Origin: Rickettsia typhi
GTDB taxonomy: Bacteria; Pseudomonadota; Gammaproteobacteria; Burkholderiales; Burkholderiaceae_C
Direction: 5' to 3'
DNA: 15,823 nucleotides
NCBI GenBank assembly: GCA_943325485.2
Contig: CALPPP020000010.1
Coordinates: 1-15,823, forward strand
The stretch's first letter is position 1. Each line of letters starts with the position of its first letter. Positions 1 through 7,555 of this stretch are shown here, piece after piece. A program made the translations under genes and the position numbers. The notes below the pieces were generated by a model. That model was not told the origin of the DNA. It saw nothing but the letters and a program-made list of their open reading frames with translations, and ran no database searches.

Positions 1-1401
1 GAGCGGGCCCGCTTCACCGCCGTGGGCGATGATGACCAATCCATCTATGGCTGGCGGGGTGCAACCTTGGACAATTTGCAGCGTTTGCCGCAGGACTTTC
101 CCGCCCTGAAAGTGGTGAAGCTGGAACAAAACTACCGCTCCACCGGTGCTATTTTGCAAGCCGCCAATAACGTGATTGGCCCCAACCCCAAGCTATTTCC
201 CAAAACCTTGTTTTCTGAGTTGGGCGAGGGAGAGCCGGTGCGGGTGATGGACGCCGACAACGAAGAACACGAGGCTGAAAGATTGGTGAACCGTATCCAA
301 AGCTTGCGTGGGGGCAACGACACCGGCGAGGGCATGAGCCAGTTCCGTGCGTGGAAGGACTTTGCGGTGCTCTACCGCGCCAACCACCAGTCGAGGATGT
401 TGGAGAAAGCCTTTCGCAAAGCGGCGATCCCCTACAAGGTGTCGGGTGGTCAAAGCTTTTTTGACCGCGCTGAAATTCGCGACCTGTGCGCATGGCTGCG
501 CTTGCTGGTGAACAACGACGACGATCCCGCTTTTTTGCGCTGTGTCACCACGCCCAAACGCGGCATCGGCCACACCACCTTGCAAAAACTCGGCGAGTTT
601 GCCAACCAGTACCGCATCAGCTTGTTCGAGGCTGTGTTCAGTCACTCGCTAGGAGCAGCATTGCCGCAAAAAGCCGTGGGTAGTTTGCTGGCCTTTGGCA
701 ACGAGATCAACGATTTGCAATTTCGCGCCCGCCACACCCAAGGTGCTGAAGCAGCGCTGGCCTTGTTGACCGAGTGGCTCAAAGACATTGACTATGAAAA
801 GCATTTGTACGACAGCGAAGAGAGCGAAAAACTCGCTGCTGCGCGTTGGGCCAATGTGGTGGACTTCATCGATTGGATGGCCCAGCGCTGCGGCGGCGAG
901 GTCGATGACGCGGCGGGCGTGAGCCTCATGGGTGAGAGCAAGACCCTTTTAGAGGTGGCACAAACCATCGCGCTTTTGTCGACGCTTTCAGAGCGTGAAA
1001 AAGACCAAGACGTGGTCACCCTGTCCACCCTGCACGCCGCCAAAGGCTTGGAGTGGCCGCATGTGATGATGGCTGGTGTGAACGAAGGCCTGCTGCCCTT
1101 CAAGCCAGAGGAAGATGGTGTCAGCCTGCAACAAGACGCTTTGAACCTGACCCGCATCCAGGAAGAACGCCGTCTGATGTACGTGGGCATCACCCGCGCC
1201 CAGCGCAGCTTGGTGGTGAGTTGGAGCCGCAAGCGCAAAAAAGGGCGCGAGATGGTGAGTGCCCTGCCCAGTCGCTTCATCACCGAGATGGCGCTCAGTA
1301 CCGCCACCACCAAAGAAGACCCGCGAGCCAAACTCCGAGCGCTGCGCGCAGAGTTCGCGCAACGCGTCGAAGCCGAAAAATTGGGGTCAGATCCCAATTA
1401 A
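1..1401 (+). CDS. rep: ATP-dependent DNA helicase Rep, C-terminal part (5' end outside window)
   Basis: Superfamily 1 3'-to-5' DNA helicase that helps restart stalled forks and strips proteins from DNA in the cytoplasm. The frame is open from base 1, giving 466 residues; the N-terminal third with Walker A lies upstream. Visible from the edge: motif III GDDDQSIYGWRGA (about residues 9-21), motif IV LEQNYRST (41-48), motif V TLHAAKGLEW (343-352) and motif VI with the arginine finger, YVGITRAQRSL (394-404). The runs QDFPALKVVKLEQNYRS, SELGEGE and NEEHEAER resemble E. coli Rep more than UvrD or PcrA, so I call it Rep. The GTG at 22 is internal. The last six residues (LGSDPN) and the stop are encoded by a hairpin repeat, so the native C-terminus was probably altered. 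The aldolase-type gene follows on the same strand after 34 bp. Confidence 0.93.
   Translation, partial: ERARFTAVGDDDQSIYGWRGATLDNLQRLPQDFPALKVVKLEQNYRSTGAILQAANNVIGPNPKLFPKTLFSELGEGEPVRVMDADNEEHEAERLVNRIQSLRGGNDTGEGMSQFRAWKDFAVLYRANHQSRMLEKAFRKAAIPYKVSGGQSFFDRAEIRDLCAWLRLLVNNDDDPAFLRCVTTPKRGIGHTTLQKLGEFANQYRISLFEAVFSHSLGAALPQKAVGSLLAFGNEINDLQFRARHTQGAEAALALLTEWLKDIDYEKHLYDSEESEKLAAARWANVVDFIDWMAQRCGGEVDDAAGVSLMGESKTLLEVAQTIALLSTLSEREKDQDVVTLSTLHAAKGLEWPHVMMAGVNEGLLPFKPEEDGVSLQQDALNLTRIQEERRLMYVGITRAQRSLVVSWSRKRKKGREMVSALPSRFITEMALSTATTKEDPRAKLRALRAEFAQRVEAEKLGSDPN
1379..1399 (+). repeat. Hairpin repeat family A, copy 1 (inside 3' end of rep)
   Basis: A 21-bp imperfect palindrome with arms AATTGGGG and TCCCAATT around the loop TCAGA; the innermost pair is G-T, a wobble in RNA. 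It reads through the rep frame as L-G-S-D-P-N and its end forms the TAA stop. It differs from copy 2 at three positions, all within the stem. I recall GGGGTCAGACCCC-type palindromes scattered in betaproteobacterial genomes, often near REP-associated tyrosine transposases, but no such gene is in this window. Confidence 0.85.
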
Positions 1402-1403
1402 AT

Positions 1404-1424
1404 AATCGGGGTCAGACCCCGATT
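1404..1424 (+). repeat. Hairpin repeat family A, copy 2 (between rep and aldolase-type gene)
   Basis: A 21-bp palindrome with perfect 8-base arms AATCGGGG and CCCCGATT around the same TCAGA loop as copy 1, starting 25 bp after it. Both copies are followed by AA, giving TAA just past the stem. It ends 11 bases before the ATG at 1436, so an RNA hairpin here would cover the region where the downstream ribosome-binding site should lie. It has no U-run and does not look like an intrinsic terminator. Confidence 0.85.
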
Positions 1425-1435
1425 AAGATGGCCAC

Positions 1436-2200
1436 ATGAGCGTTCATACCCTACACAACTCAGCCACCGACGCAGTGTGGCAAGCCAAGGTGCATTTGGC
1501 AGCTGCCTTGCGATTGGCTGTTCTCGATGGTTTTGAAGAGGGCATAGACAACCACTTCACCATGACCGTGCCTGGCCGCGAAGACGCTTACCTGGTGCTG
1601 CCCTTTGGCAAGCATTGGTCCGAGGCCCGCGCCAGCGACATGATGGTCTTCAACGAAGCGGGCGAGACTTTGGAAGGCTCTGGTGTGGTCGAGTTGTCCG
1701 CCCAGTGCATACATGCACCCCTGCACCGCATCACAGGCGCCAAAGTGGTCTTGCATACCCACCAGCCTTGGGCAACTGCGCTCAATATGTTGCAAGACAA
1801 CCGCCTTCTGCCCGCCAGCCAAACAGCGGCGTTTTTTCACAACCGCATCGCCTACGACCACACCTACACCGGTTTAGCCAAAACCTTGAGTGAGGGCGAG
1901 CGCTTGGCCGCCATCTTGCAAGACAAGCAAGTGCTGTTCATGAAAAACCACGGCGTGGTGACTGTCGGCAACAGCGTGGCACAGGCCTACCGGCGCTTGT
2001 ACAAACTGGAAAAAGCCTGCCACACCCAGTTGCTGGCCATGGGCAGCGGCCAACCCTTGCAAGTGCTGAGCGAGGAAGTGATTGCCGAGGTATTGCAACG
2101 TGCACCCGCCGACAGGCATCCCGTGTCAGAACGAGAACGCTTGTACTTTGAAGCCATGCTGCGGGTGCTGGACCGTGTTAACCCCGGCTACGCCGACTGA
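1436..2200 (+). CDS. Class II aldolase/adducin family protein
   Basis: A 254-residue protein of the class II aldolase/adducin fold, a Zn2+-dependent family whose members cleave or epimerise phosphorylated sugars (fuculose-, rhamnulose-, ribulose-5-phosphate) or act on other hydroxy acids. The metal-binding histidines are visible: HTH at residues 107 and 109 (in VVLHTHQPWATAL) and His172 in KNHGVV. Where fuculose aldolase has its proton-donating Glu, about 17 residues before the HTH, this protein has Gln90 (SAQCIH). Classical aldol cleavage is therefore doubtful and the substrate unknown. Length is normal for stand-alone members. The start is the ATG at 1436; an ATG at 1428 hits a stop after two codons. 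No strong Shine-Dalgarno is seen, and a hairpin repeat sits just upstream. The TfoX-type gene follows 26 bp later on the same strand. Confidence 0.85.
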   Translation: MSVHTLHNSATDAVWQAKVHLAAALRLAVLDGFEEGIDNHFTMTVPGREDAYLVLPFGKHWSEARASDMMVFNEAGETLEGSGVVELSAQCIHAPLHRITGAKVVLHTHQPWATALNMLQDNRLLPASQTAAFFHNRIAYDHTYTGLAKTLSEGERLAAILQDKQVLFMKNHGVVTVGNSVAQAYRRLYKLEKACHTQLLAMGSGQPLQVLSEEVIAEVLQRAPADRHPVSERERLYFEAMLRVLDRVNPGYAD

Positions 2201-2226
2201 AGACCTTGGCCTTGTGAGCGTTCTCC

Positions 2227-2592
2227 ATGAGCGACTTCGTCGAGTTTTTGCATGAGGTGTTTGCGGATTTAGGCCCCATCACCACGCGGCGCATGTTTGG
2301 GGCGCATGGCATCTACCACCAAGGTTTGATGTTTGGCCTGTACGCCCAAGACCGTTTGTACTTCAAAACCGATGCCGATAACCTCCCTCAGTTTGAAGCG
2401 CAGTCGTCACAGCCGTTTACCTTTATGCAGCGTGGCAAAGCGGTGAAGTTGTCTTACTGGAGTGCGCCTGACTTTGTGTTGGACGACCGCGAAAAGGCCG
2501 CGCAGTGGGCGCAAAGTGCTTTGGATGCTGCCATGCGGTCGCAAGAGGCCAAGGATCGCCTTGCCAATAAGCCGCCTTGGCGGCGTAACTAA
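2227..2592 (+). CDS. TfoX/Sxy N-terminal domain protein
   Basis: A 121-residue protein consisting almost only of the TfoX N-terminal domain. Family hallmarks are TTRRMFGAHGIY (residues 19-30), the hydrophobic strand GLMFGLYAQDRLYFK (33-47) and KAVKLSYWSAP (71-81), followed by a helical tail. TfoX/Sxy is a competence co-regulator acting with CRP in gammaproteobacteria, but that protein also has a C-terminal domain that is missing here. Short stand-alone TfoX-N proteins are common in proteobacteria and mostly unstudied, so a role in competence is not supported by the sequence alone. The start is the ATG 26 bp after the aldolase-type gene. Its stop TAA (2590-2592) overlaps the stop of convergent selD, leaving no room for a terminator. 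Confidence 0.85.
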   Translation: MSDFVEFLHEVFADLGPITTRRMFGAHGIYHQGLMFGLYAQDRLYFKTDADNLPQFEAQSSQPFTFMQRGKAVKLSYWSAPDFVLDDREKAAQWAQSALDAAMRSQEAKDRLANKPPWRRN

Positions 2593-3656
2593 ACCATCCG
2601 TAACAGGGGCTTATCGCCCTTTTTCTGCGCCAAACTGCCCACCACCGCGGCATCCTCAAACCCATGCTGCTTGAACACCGCCATCACCGCTTCAAGTGCA
2701 TCGGGCGCACAACTTACAAGCAATCCGCCGCTGGTTTGCGGGTCGCTCAGCAAGGCTTGGTCCATCGATGAAAAACCTTCTGGCAACACCACTTCCGCGC
2801 CATAACCCACCCAATTGCGCCCAGAGGCCCCTGTGATGAAACCTTGTTGCGCCAAGGCTTGCACGCCCTCCAGCAGCGGCACCGTGGACCAATCTATATG
2901 CACATCCAAACCTGCACCACGGGCCATCTCCAGCGCATGACCCGCCAGCCCAAACCCCGTGACATCGGTCAAGGCATGAACGCCAGCGAGTGCCGCCAAA
3001 TCAGGACCCGGCGTGTTCAAGCGGGTGGTGATGGCAATCATTTGCGCATAGCCCTCCGGCGACAAAGCCTCTTTCTTCAACGCCGCCGACAAAATGCCCA
3101 CACCCAAGGGCTTGCCTAAAACCAAAACATCACCTGCTTTTGCCGAGGCATTGCGCTTGATGCGACTGGGGTGTGCCAAGCCCAACACCACCAAACCGTA
3201 AATAGGCTCGACCGAATCAATGCTGTGACCCCCTGCGATGGGGATGCCTGCTGACTGACACACGCTTTGGCCGCCTTGCAATATCTGTCCAATCACCTCG
3301 GTGCTGAGTACATTGATGGGCATACCCACCAAGGCCAAAGCAAAGATCGGCGTGCCGCCCATGGCATACACATCGCTGATGGCGTTGGTGGCAGCGATGC
3401 GGCCAAAGTCAAACGGGTCGTCGACGATGGGCATGAAAAAGTCGGTGGTGGCTATCAGCGCTTGGTTGTCGTTAAGTTGGTAAACCGCAGCGTCGTCGGC
3501 CGTATCGATCCCCACCAGCAGTTGCGCCGGCAAGGGCAAGCCTTTCATGCCGCCCAAAATATCGCGCAAGACCCCAGGCGCGATCTTGCAACCGCAGCCG
3601 CCCCCATGGGCCAAAGAAGTTAAACGTGGGGAGTTGTTCGCAAAAGTAGAAGTCAT
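2589..3656 (-). CDS. selD: Selenide, water dikinase (selenophosphate synthetase), Cys form
   Basis: Makes selenophosphate from selenide and ATP in the cytoplasm, the selenium donor for selenocysteine-tRNA and 2-selenouridine in tRNA. At 355 residues it has the usual length. The N-terminal catalytic loop HGGGCGCK places Cys21 and Lys24 at the positions of E. coli Cys17 and Lys20, so this is the cysteine and not the selenocysteine variant. Other family blocks are DDAAVY (54-59), TTDFFMPIVDDPFDFGRIAA (70-89), AGGHSID (141-147), LTDVTGFGLAGH and SDPQTSGG near the C-terminus. The ATG at 3654-3656 gives the expected N-terminal extension before the loop; no strong Shine-Dalgarno is seen. It diverges from iorA across 91 bp. 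The usual partners (mnmH/selU, selA, selB) are not in the window. Confidence 0.97.
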   Translation of the reverse strand: MTSTFANNSPRLTSLAHGGGCGCKIAPGVLRDILGGMKGLPLPAQLLVGIDTADDAAVYQLNDNQALIATTDFFMPIVDDPFDFGRIAATNAISDVYAMGGTPIFALALVGMPINVLSTEVIGQILQGGQSVCQSAGIPIAGGHSIDSVEPIYGLVVLGLAHPSRIKRNASAKAGDVLVLGKPLGVGILSAALKKEALSPEGYAQMIAITTRLNTPGPDLAALAGVHALTDVTGFGLAGHALEMARGAGLDVHIDWSTVPLLEGVQALAQQGFITGASGRNWVGYGAEVVLPEGFSSMDQALLSDPQTSGGLLVSCAPDALEAVMAVFKQHGFEDAAVVGSLAQKKGDKPLLRMV

Positions 3657-3737
3657 TGGACAGATCTACCATGCAAGCCCACTTCACTATGATCTGCCAC
3701 CGGCAAGACGTTTTGCCCCTGTGTTGTGCCAACCGCT

Positions 3738-3741
3738 GGAG
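3738..3741 (+). promoter_or_regulatory. Ribosome-binding site that fixes the iorA TTG start
   Basis: GGAG lies 6 bases before the TTG at 3748. An in-frame TGA occupies 3745-3747, so translation cannot begin further upstream in this frame. Together these support TTG as the start of iorA. The rest of the 91-bp selD/iorA spacer holds a TATGAT at 3689-3694 without a convincing -35 partner. Confidence 0.65.
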
Positions 3742-3747
3742 CCTTGA

Positions 3748-5904
3748 TTGGAAGTTTCGTTTGTTGAGGAAATCAAATCCCTGCGCTTAGGTGAGGGTGA
3801 GACCTTTCACGGTGAAGGCATATTGGCGGTGACCAAGGCCTTGCTGCAGTCAGGCGTGGCCTATGTCGGCGGCTACCAAGGTGCCCCCGTCTCGCATTTG
3901 CTGGATGTGATGGTGCAAGCCAAACCGCTGATGCAAGAACTCGGTGTGCATGTGGAAGCGTGCGCCAACGAAGCCTCGGCTGCGGCCATGCTGGGCGCCA
4001 GCATCCACTACCCTCTACGTGGTGCTGTTACTTGGAAATCGATTGTGGGCACCAACGTGGCCTCGGATGCGCTCTCCAACCTTGCCTCGCCTGGCGTGGT
4101 GGGTGGCGCGCTCATTGTGGTCGGCGAAGACTACGGCGAAGGTGCCTCCGTCATCCAAGAACGCACCCATGCATACGCACTGAAAAGCACCCTGTGTTTG
4201 TTGGACCCGCGACCTGATTTAAGCAAGATGGTCGACATGGTCGAACATGGTTTTGCGCTTTCCGAAGCCTCGAACATGCCAGCGATCTTGGAGTTGCGCA
4301 TACGCGCTTGCCATGTGCGCGGCAGTTTCGTGACCAAGGCCAACCGAGCACCAGCGGTGTCTACCCAACACCTGATGGCAGAACCCGCCAAGTTTGATTA
4401 CATGCGCTTGGCCCATCCGCCTGTTACCTTTCGGCATGAAAAGCGCAAATTGGAAGAACGCATTCCAGCAGCACGGGACTACATTGTTCGCCACGGCTTG
4501 AATGAACACATGGCTGGCAAGGCCCACACCGATATAGGCCTGATCGTGCAAGGGGGTTTGTACAACGCCCTCATGCGCAGCTTGCAGCAACTCGGTTTGG
4601 CCAATGCCTTTGGCGACAGCGATATTCCTATCTTGGTGTTGAACGTCACCTACCCCTTGGTACCAGCCCAAGTGATCGATTTTTGCCAAGGCAAACGCGG
4701 CGTGCTGGTGGTGGAAGAAGGCACGCCCGAGTACATCGAACAAGACATCGCTACCCAACTGCGCCGTGCGGGTATCAACACCCCTTTGCACGGCAAAGAT
4801 GTTTTGCCAGGGGCCGGTGAGTACAACGTCGAAGCCATCACCACGGGCTTGGCAAGCTTTGCGAAAACCTATTTGGCACCGCTTGCCCATGCCCAAGCAG
4901 CCAGTTGGCTTGCAGCCCTGCAACAACGCCGCACCGATGTGGCCAAGGCCTTGGGTACACCCCTGCCCGCACGCCCTCCCGGGTTTTGCATTGGTTGCCC
5001 CGAGCGTCCGGTGTTTTCTGCATTGAAATTGGTGCAACAAGAAATAGGCGACGTGCATGTGGCGGCTGATATCGGCTGTCACGCTTTGGGCACCTTCGAG
5101 CCCTTTTCCACCGGCCACTCGATCTTGGGCTATGGCATGAGCTTGGCCTCACGTGCCGGTGTGTCGCCGATGATGCAACGCCGCACCTTGGCCATCATGG
5201 GCGACGGCGGTTTTTGGCATAACGGCTTGCTCACCGGCGTGCAAAGTGCGCTCTTCAATGGCGACGATGCGGTGCTGCTGATTTTCAAAAATGGCTACAC
5301 CTCGGCGACCGGCACGCAAGACATCATTTCCACGCCCTTAGAGGCCGAGAAGCAAGCGGCCAGCGACAAGCAAACCAGTTTGTCGCACACCAACATGACC
5401 ATCGAGTCCACCTTGCAAGGCTTGGGTGTGCAGTGGATGAAAACCGTGCACACCTACGAAGTGGCCAAGGTGCAGGCTTTGTTAAAAGAAGCTTTCACCT
5501 CGGACTTCAATGGCTTGAAAGTCATCATCGCCGAGGGCGAATGCCAGCTGGAGCGGCAACGTCGCATCAAGCCTTGGATCAGCAAATTGCTCAAAGGCGG
5601 CAAGCGTGTGGTGCGGGTGAAGTACGGTGTTGATGAAGACGTGTGCAACGGCGACCATGCGTGCATCCGTTTATCGGGCTGCCCCACGCTCACATTGAAA
5701 GACAACCCCGATCCCTTGAAGGTCGATCCCGTGGCCACCGTGATCGAAGGCTGTGTGGGCTGTGGTTTGTGCGGCGAAAACGCCCATGCCGCCACCTTGT
5801 GTCCCAGTTTCTACCGCGCTGAAATCATCCAAAACCCCAAGCCGCTGGAGCGCTTGTGGGCGGGTGTTCGAGGCAGCTTGGTTCGCGCCTTGCAAACCGC
5901 ATGA
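3748..5904 (+). CDS. iorA: Indolepyruvate ferredoxin oxidoreductase, alpha subunit (IorA)
   Basis: Large subunit of an enzyme that oxidatively decarboxylates aryl-pyruvates to aryl-acetyl-CoA using thiamine diphosphate (ThDP), CoA and ferredoxin. The 718 residues read in order: an N-terminal pyrimidine-binding-like domain (about 20-200, with GGYQGAPVSHL and EACANEASAAA), a middle domain, the family block GFCIGCPERPVFSALK (412-427), and the ThDP domain with MGDGGFWHNG at 484-493 and Asn515 in FKNGYTSATG. The C-terminal iron-sulfur domain has Cys633, 639, 645, 669, 672, 675 and 685. A Cys expected at 636 is Asp (CxxDxxC), so one cluster may have an Asp ligand or be a 3Fe cluster. Start is TTG at 3748, directly after an in-frame TGA, with GGAG 6 bases upstream. 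Its stop overlaps the iorB ATG (ATGA). Family is clear; the preferred oxoacid is not. Confidence 0.93.
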   Translation: MEVSFVEEIKSLRLGEGETFHGEGILAVTKALLQSGVAYVGGYQGAPVSHLLDVMVQAKPLMQELGVHVEACANEASAAAMLGASIHYPLRGAVTWKSIVGTNVASDALSNLASPGVVGGALIVVGEDYGEGASVIQERTHAYALKSTLCLLDPRPDLSKMVDMVEHGFALSEASNMPAILELRIRACHVRGSFVTKANRAPAVSTQHLMAEPAKFDYMRLAHPPVTFRHEKRKLEERIPAARDYIVRHGLNEHMAGKAHTDIGLIVQGGLYNALMRSLQQLGLANAFGDSDIPILVLNVTYPLVPAQVIDFCQGKRGVLVVEEGTPEYIEQDIATQLRRAGINTPLHGKDVLPGAGEYNVEAITTGLASFAKTYLAPLAHAQAASWLAALQQRRTDVAKALGTPLPARPPGFCIGCPERPVFSALKLVQQEIGDVHVAADIGCHALGTFEPFSTGHSILGYGMSLASRAGVSPMMQRRTLAIMGDGGFWHNGLLTGVQSALFNGDDAVLLIFKNGYTSATGTQDIISTPLEAEKQAASDKQTSLSHTNMTIESTLQGLGVQWMKTVHTYEVAKVQALLKEAFTSDFNGLKVIIAEGECQLERQRRIKPWISKLLKGGKRVVRVKYGVDEDVCNGDHACIRLSGCPTLTLKDNPDPLKVDPVATVIEGCVGCGLCGENAHAATLCPSFYRAEIIQNPKPLERLWAGVRGSLVRALQTA

Positions 5905-7493
5905 GCCAGCCCATCAGCCTGTTGATTTGCGCCTTGGGTGGCGAAGGCGGTGGCTTGCTCAGCGAATGGTTGATGCACACCGCACGCCTGAGTGGCTACC
6001 CCGCGCAAAGCACCTCCATCCCAGGGGTGGCGCAACGCACGGGGGCGACCACCTATTACATCGAAGTATTGCCCACACCGCTGTCACAGTTGCAGGGCAA
6101 AACACCGGTGTTCAGCTTGAACCCGGTGCCTGGCGCACTAGACGCCTTGGTGTCTTCCGAGTTGCTCGAAACCACAAGGCAAATTGCGCTTGGAATGGTG
6201 TCGCCTGAACGCACACAGGTGTTCAGTTCATCAGCGCGGGCTCTCACCACCTTGGAGCGCATGCCCATGGGCGATGGACGTTTAGACAGCGCCCATTTAG
6301 AGTCAGTGGTTCAGCAGTTCTCGAAAGAAGCGCATGTGTGGGACTTTGGTGCCATGGCACAAGCTAACGGGACCATGGTCAGCGCGGTCATGCTCGGTGT
6401 GATTGCCGGCAGCGGTCTGTTGCCGTTTACACGTGAACACTATGAAGCCACGCTGAAAGACAGCGGTGCGCACAGTGCTGCAAGTTTGAAAGGCTTTGCC
6501 GCAGGTTTTTCGCGTGTGCAAAATGCCCAAACCGTGCAAGCGATGTTGAACGACGATCACCCCGATGTTCAAGCCTCATCGCCTGTCGCAAGCAGCGTTC
6601 CCCCCGCTTTGCAAGCCTTGCCCGTCGATGTGCGTGAACTCGCCACATTGGGCTACAGCCGCTTGTGCGACTACCAAAGCCCCGCTTATGCGGACTTGTA
6701 TGTAGAGCGTCTTCAAACTGTGGTAAAGGCTGAGGCCCTTGCTGACGCGCAACACACGCAGACTTTCCCTGCCAGCCGAGAAACCGCTCGCTGGTTGGCT
6801 TTGTGGATGGCGTTTGACGACATTGTTCGTGTGGCCGATTTGAAAAGCCGAGCCAGCCGTTGGCAACGTGTGGCACGTGAAGTGAAGTTGCAAGAAGACG
6901 AGTTCTTGCACCTGTATGACCATTTCAAACCTGGCGTGCCTGAGTTCGCTGCATTGCTGCCCTCTTGGTTAGCCATGCCTTTGCAACGCTGGGACAAACA
7001 ACGTGCTTTGCGTGGCCAAAACCCGTGGGCCTTGCCTTTGAAAATTGGCACCCACTCGGTGGGGGGCATGTTGGCGCTGCGCACCCTGTCCAGCTTCAAA
7101 TGGTTGCGCCCCTATGGCAGCCGCTTTCATGCAGAGCAAGCTGACATCAAGCAATGGCTGCTAGCGGTTTGCACAGGTTTGCAGCAAGACGGGTCACTGG
7201 GCCATGAGGTGGCCATGTGTGGTCGGCTCATCAAAGGCTATGGCAGTACCAACGAGCGTGGCCGCAGCAATTTGCAACACATACTCACCCATTTGGCTGC
7301 CTCGCCGGTGCACACCGACGCCGCTTGGCGCACCCACGCCGTGGCCCAAGCACGTGAAGCAGCACTGCAAGACGAAGCAGGCACTGCACTGGACCAGCAG
7401 TTGCGCGGTTTGGGCGTTGATGCCCGACCCGTGGCCGAGCAGCCGCTGCGTTTTGTGCGCAATGCCAGTCTCTCCACCAAGGGCAGGCCCTAG
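5901..7493 (+). CDS. iorB: Indolepyruvate oxidoreductase beta subunit family protein (gamma domain plus DUF6537)
   Basis: Partner of IorA. The 530 residues begin with the 2-oxoacid:acceptor oxidoreductase gamma-type domain: LLICALGGEGGGLLSEWL (7-24) is the nucleotide/CoA-side glycine loop and STSIPGVAQRTGATTYYIEV (38-57) the conserved loop of IorB proteins, extending to about residue 200. A long C-terminal part (about 230-510, rich in Leu, Arg and Trp, with no cysteine motif) matches the extension I recall as DUF6537 in proteobacterial homologues; archaeal IorB is only about 200 residues. The start is the ATG at 5901, overlapping the iorA stop as ATGA; a GTG at 5856 in the same frame lies inside iorA and is rejected. 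The TRAP operon starts 62 bp downstream. Confidence 0.9.
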   Translation: MSQPISLLICALGGEGGGLLSEWLMHTARLSGYPAQSTSIPGVAQRTGATTYYIEVLPTPLSQLQGKTPVFSLNPVPGALDALVSSELLETTRQIALGMVSPERTQVFSSSARALTTLERMPMGDGRLDSAHLESVVQQFSKEAHVWDFGAMAQANGTMVSAVMLGVIAGSGLLPFTREHYEATLKDSGAHSAASLKGFAAGFSRVQNAQTVQAMLNDDHPDVQASSPVASSVPPALQALPVDVRELATLGYSRLCDYQSPAYADLYVERLQTVVKAEALADAQHTQTFPASRETARWLALWMAFDDIVRVADLKSRASRWQRVAREVKLQEDEFLHLYDHFKPGVPEFAALLPSWLAMPLQRWDKQRALRGQNPWALPLKIGTHSVGGMLALRTLSSFKWLRPYGSRFHAEQADIKQWLLAVCTGLQQDGSLGHEVAMCGRLIKGYGSTNERGRSNLQHILTHLAASPVHTDAAWRTHAVAQAREAALQDEAGTALDQQLRGLGVDARPVAEQPLRFVRNASLSTKGRP

Positions 7494-7555
7494 GGTCCAA
7501 GGGTGCTTGCCTCAGTTATCCTCTTGGTTTTCATGTTTTCCACTGCAGGCCTCTT

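Noticed and set aside
792..1397. A 201-codon minus-strand frame opposite rep
   Set aside because: It is Ser/Arg-rich shadow sequence complementary to the conserved helicase motifs V and VI.
3661..3696. CAGATC and GATCTG inverted half-sites between selD and iorA, possible operator
   Set aside because: Only six bases pair, the spacer is 24 bases and no regulator gene is near; this is likely by chance.
4219..5118. A 299-codon open frame on the minus strand inside iorA
   Set aside because: It lies wholly within a gene whose motifs are certain, is rich in His, Gln and Cys with no family likeness, and is the antisense shadow of a GC-rich coding region.
5856..5900. Upstream GTG start for iorB
   Set aside because: It would extend into iorA by 15 residues without family similarity, while the ATG at 5901 forms a clean ATGA overlap and begins the conserved N-terminus.
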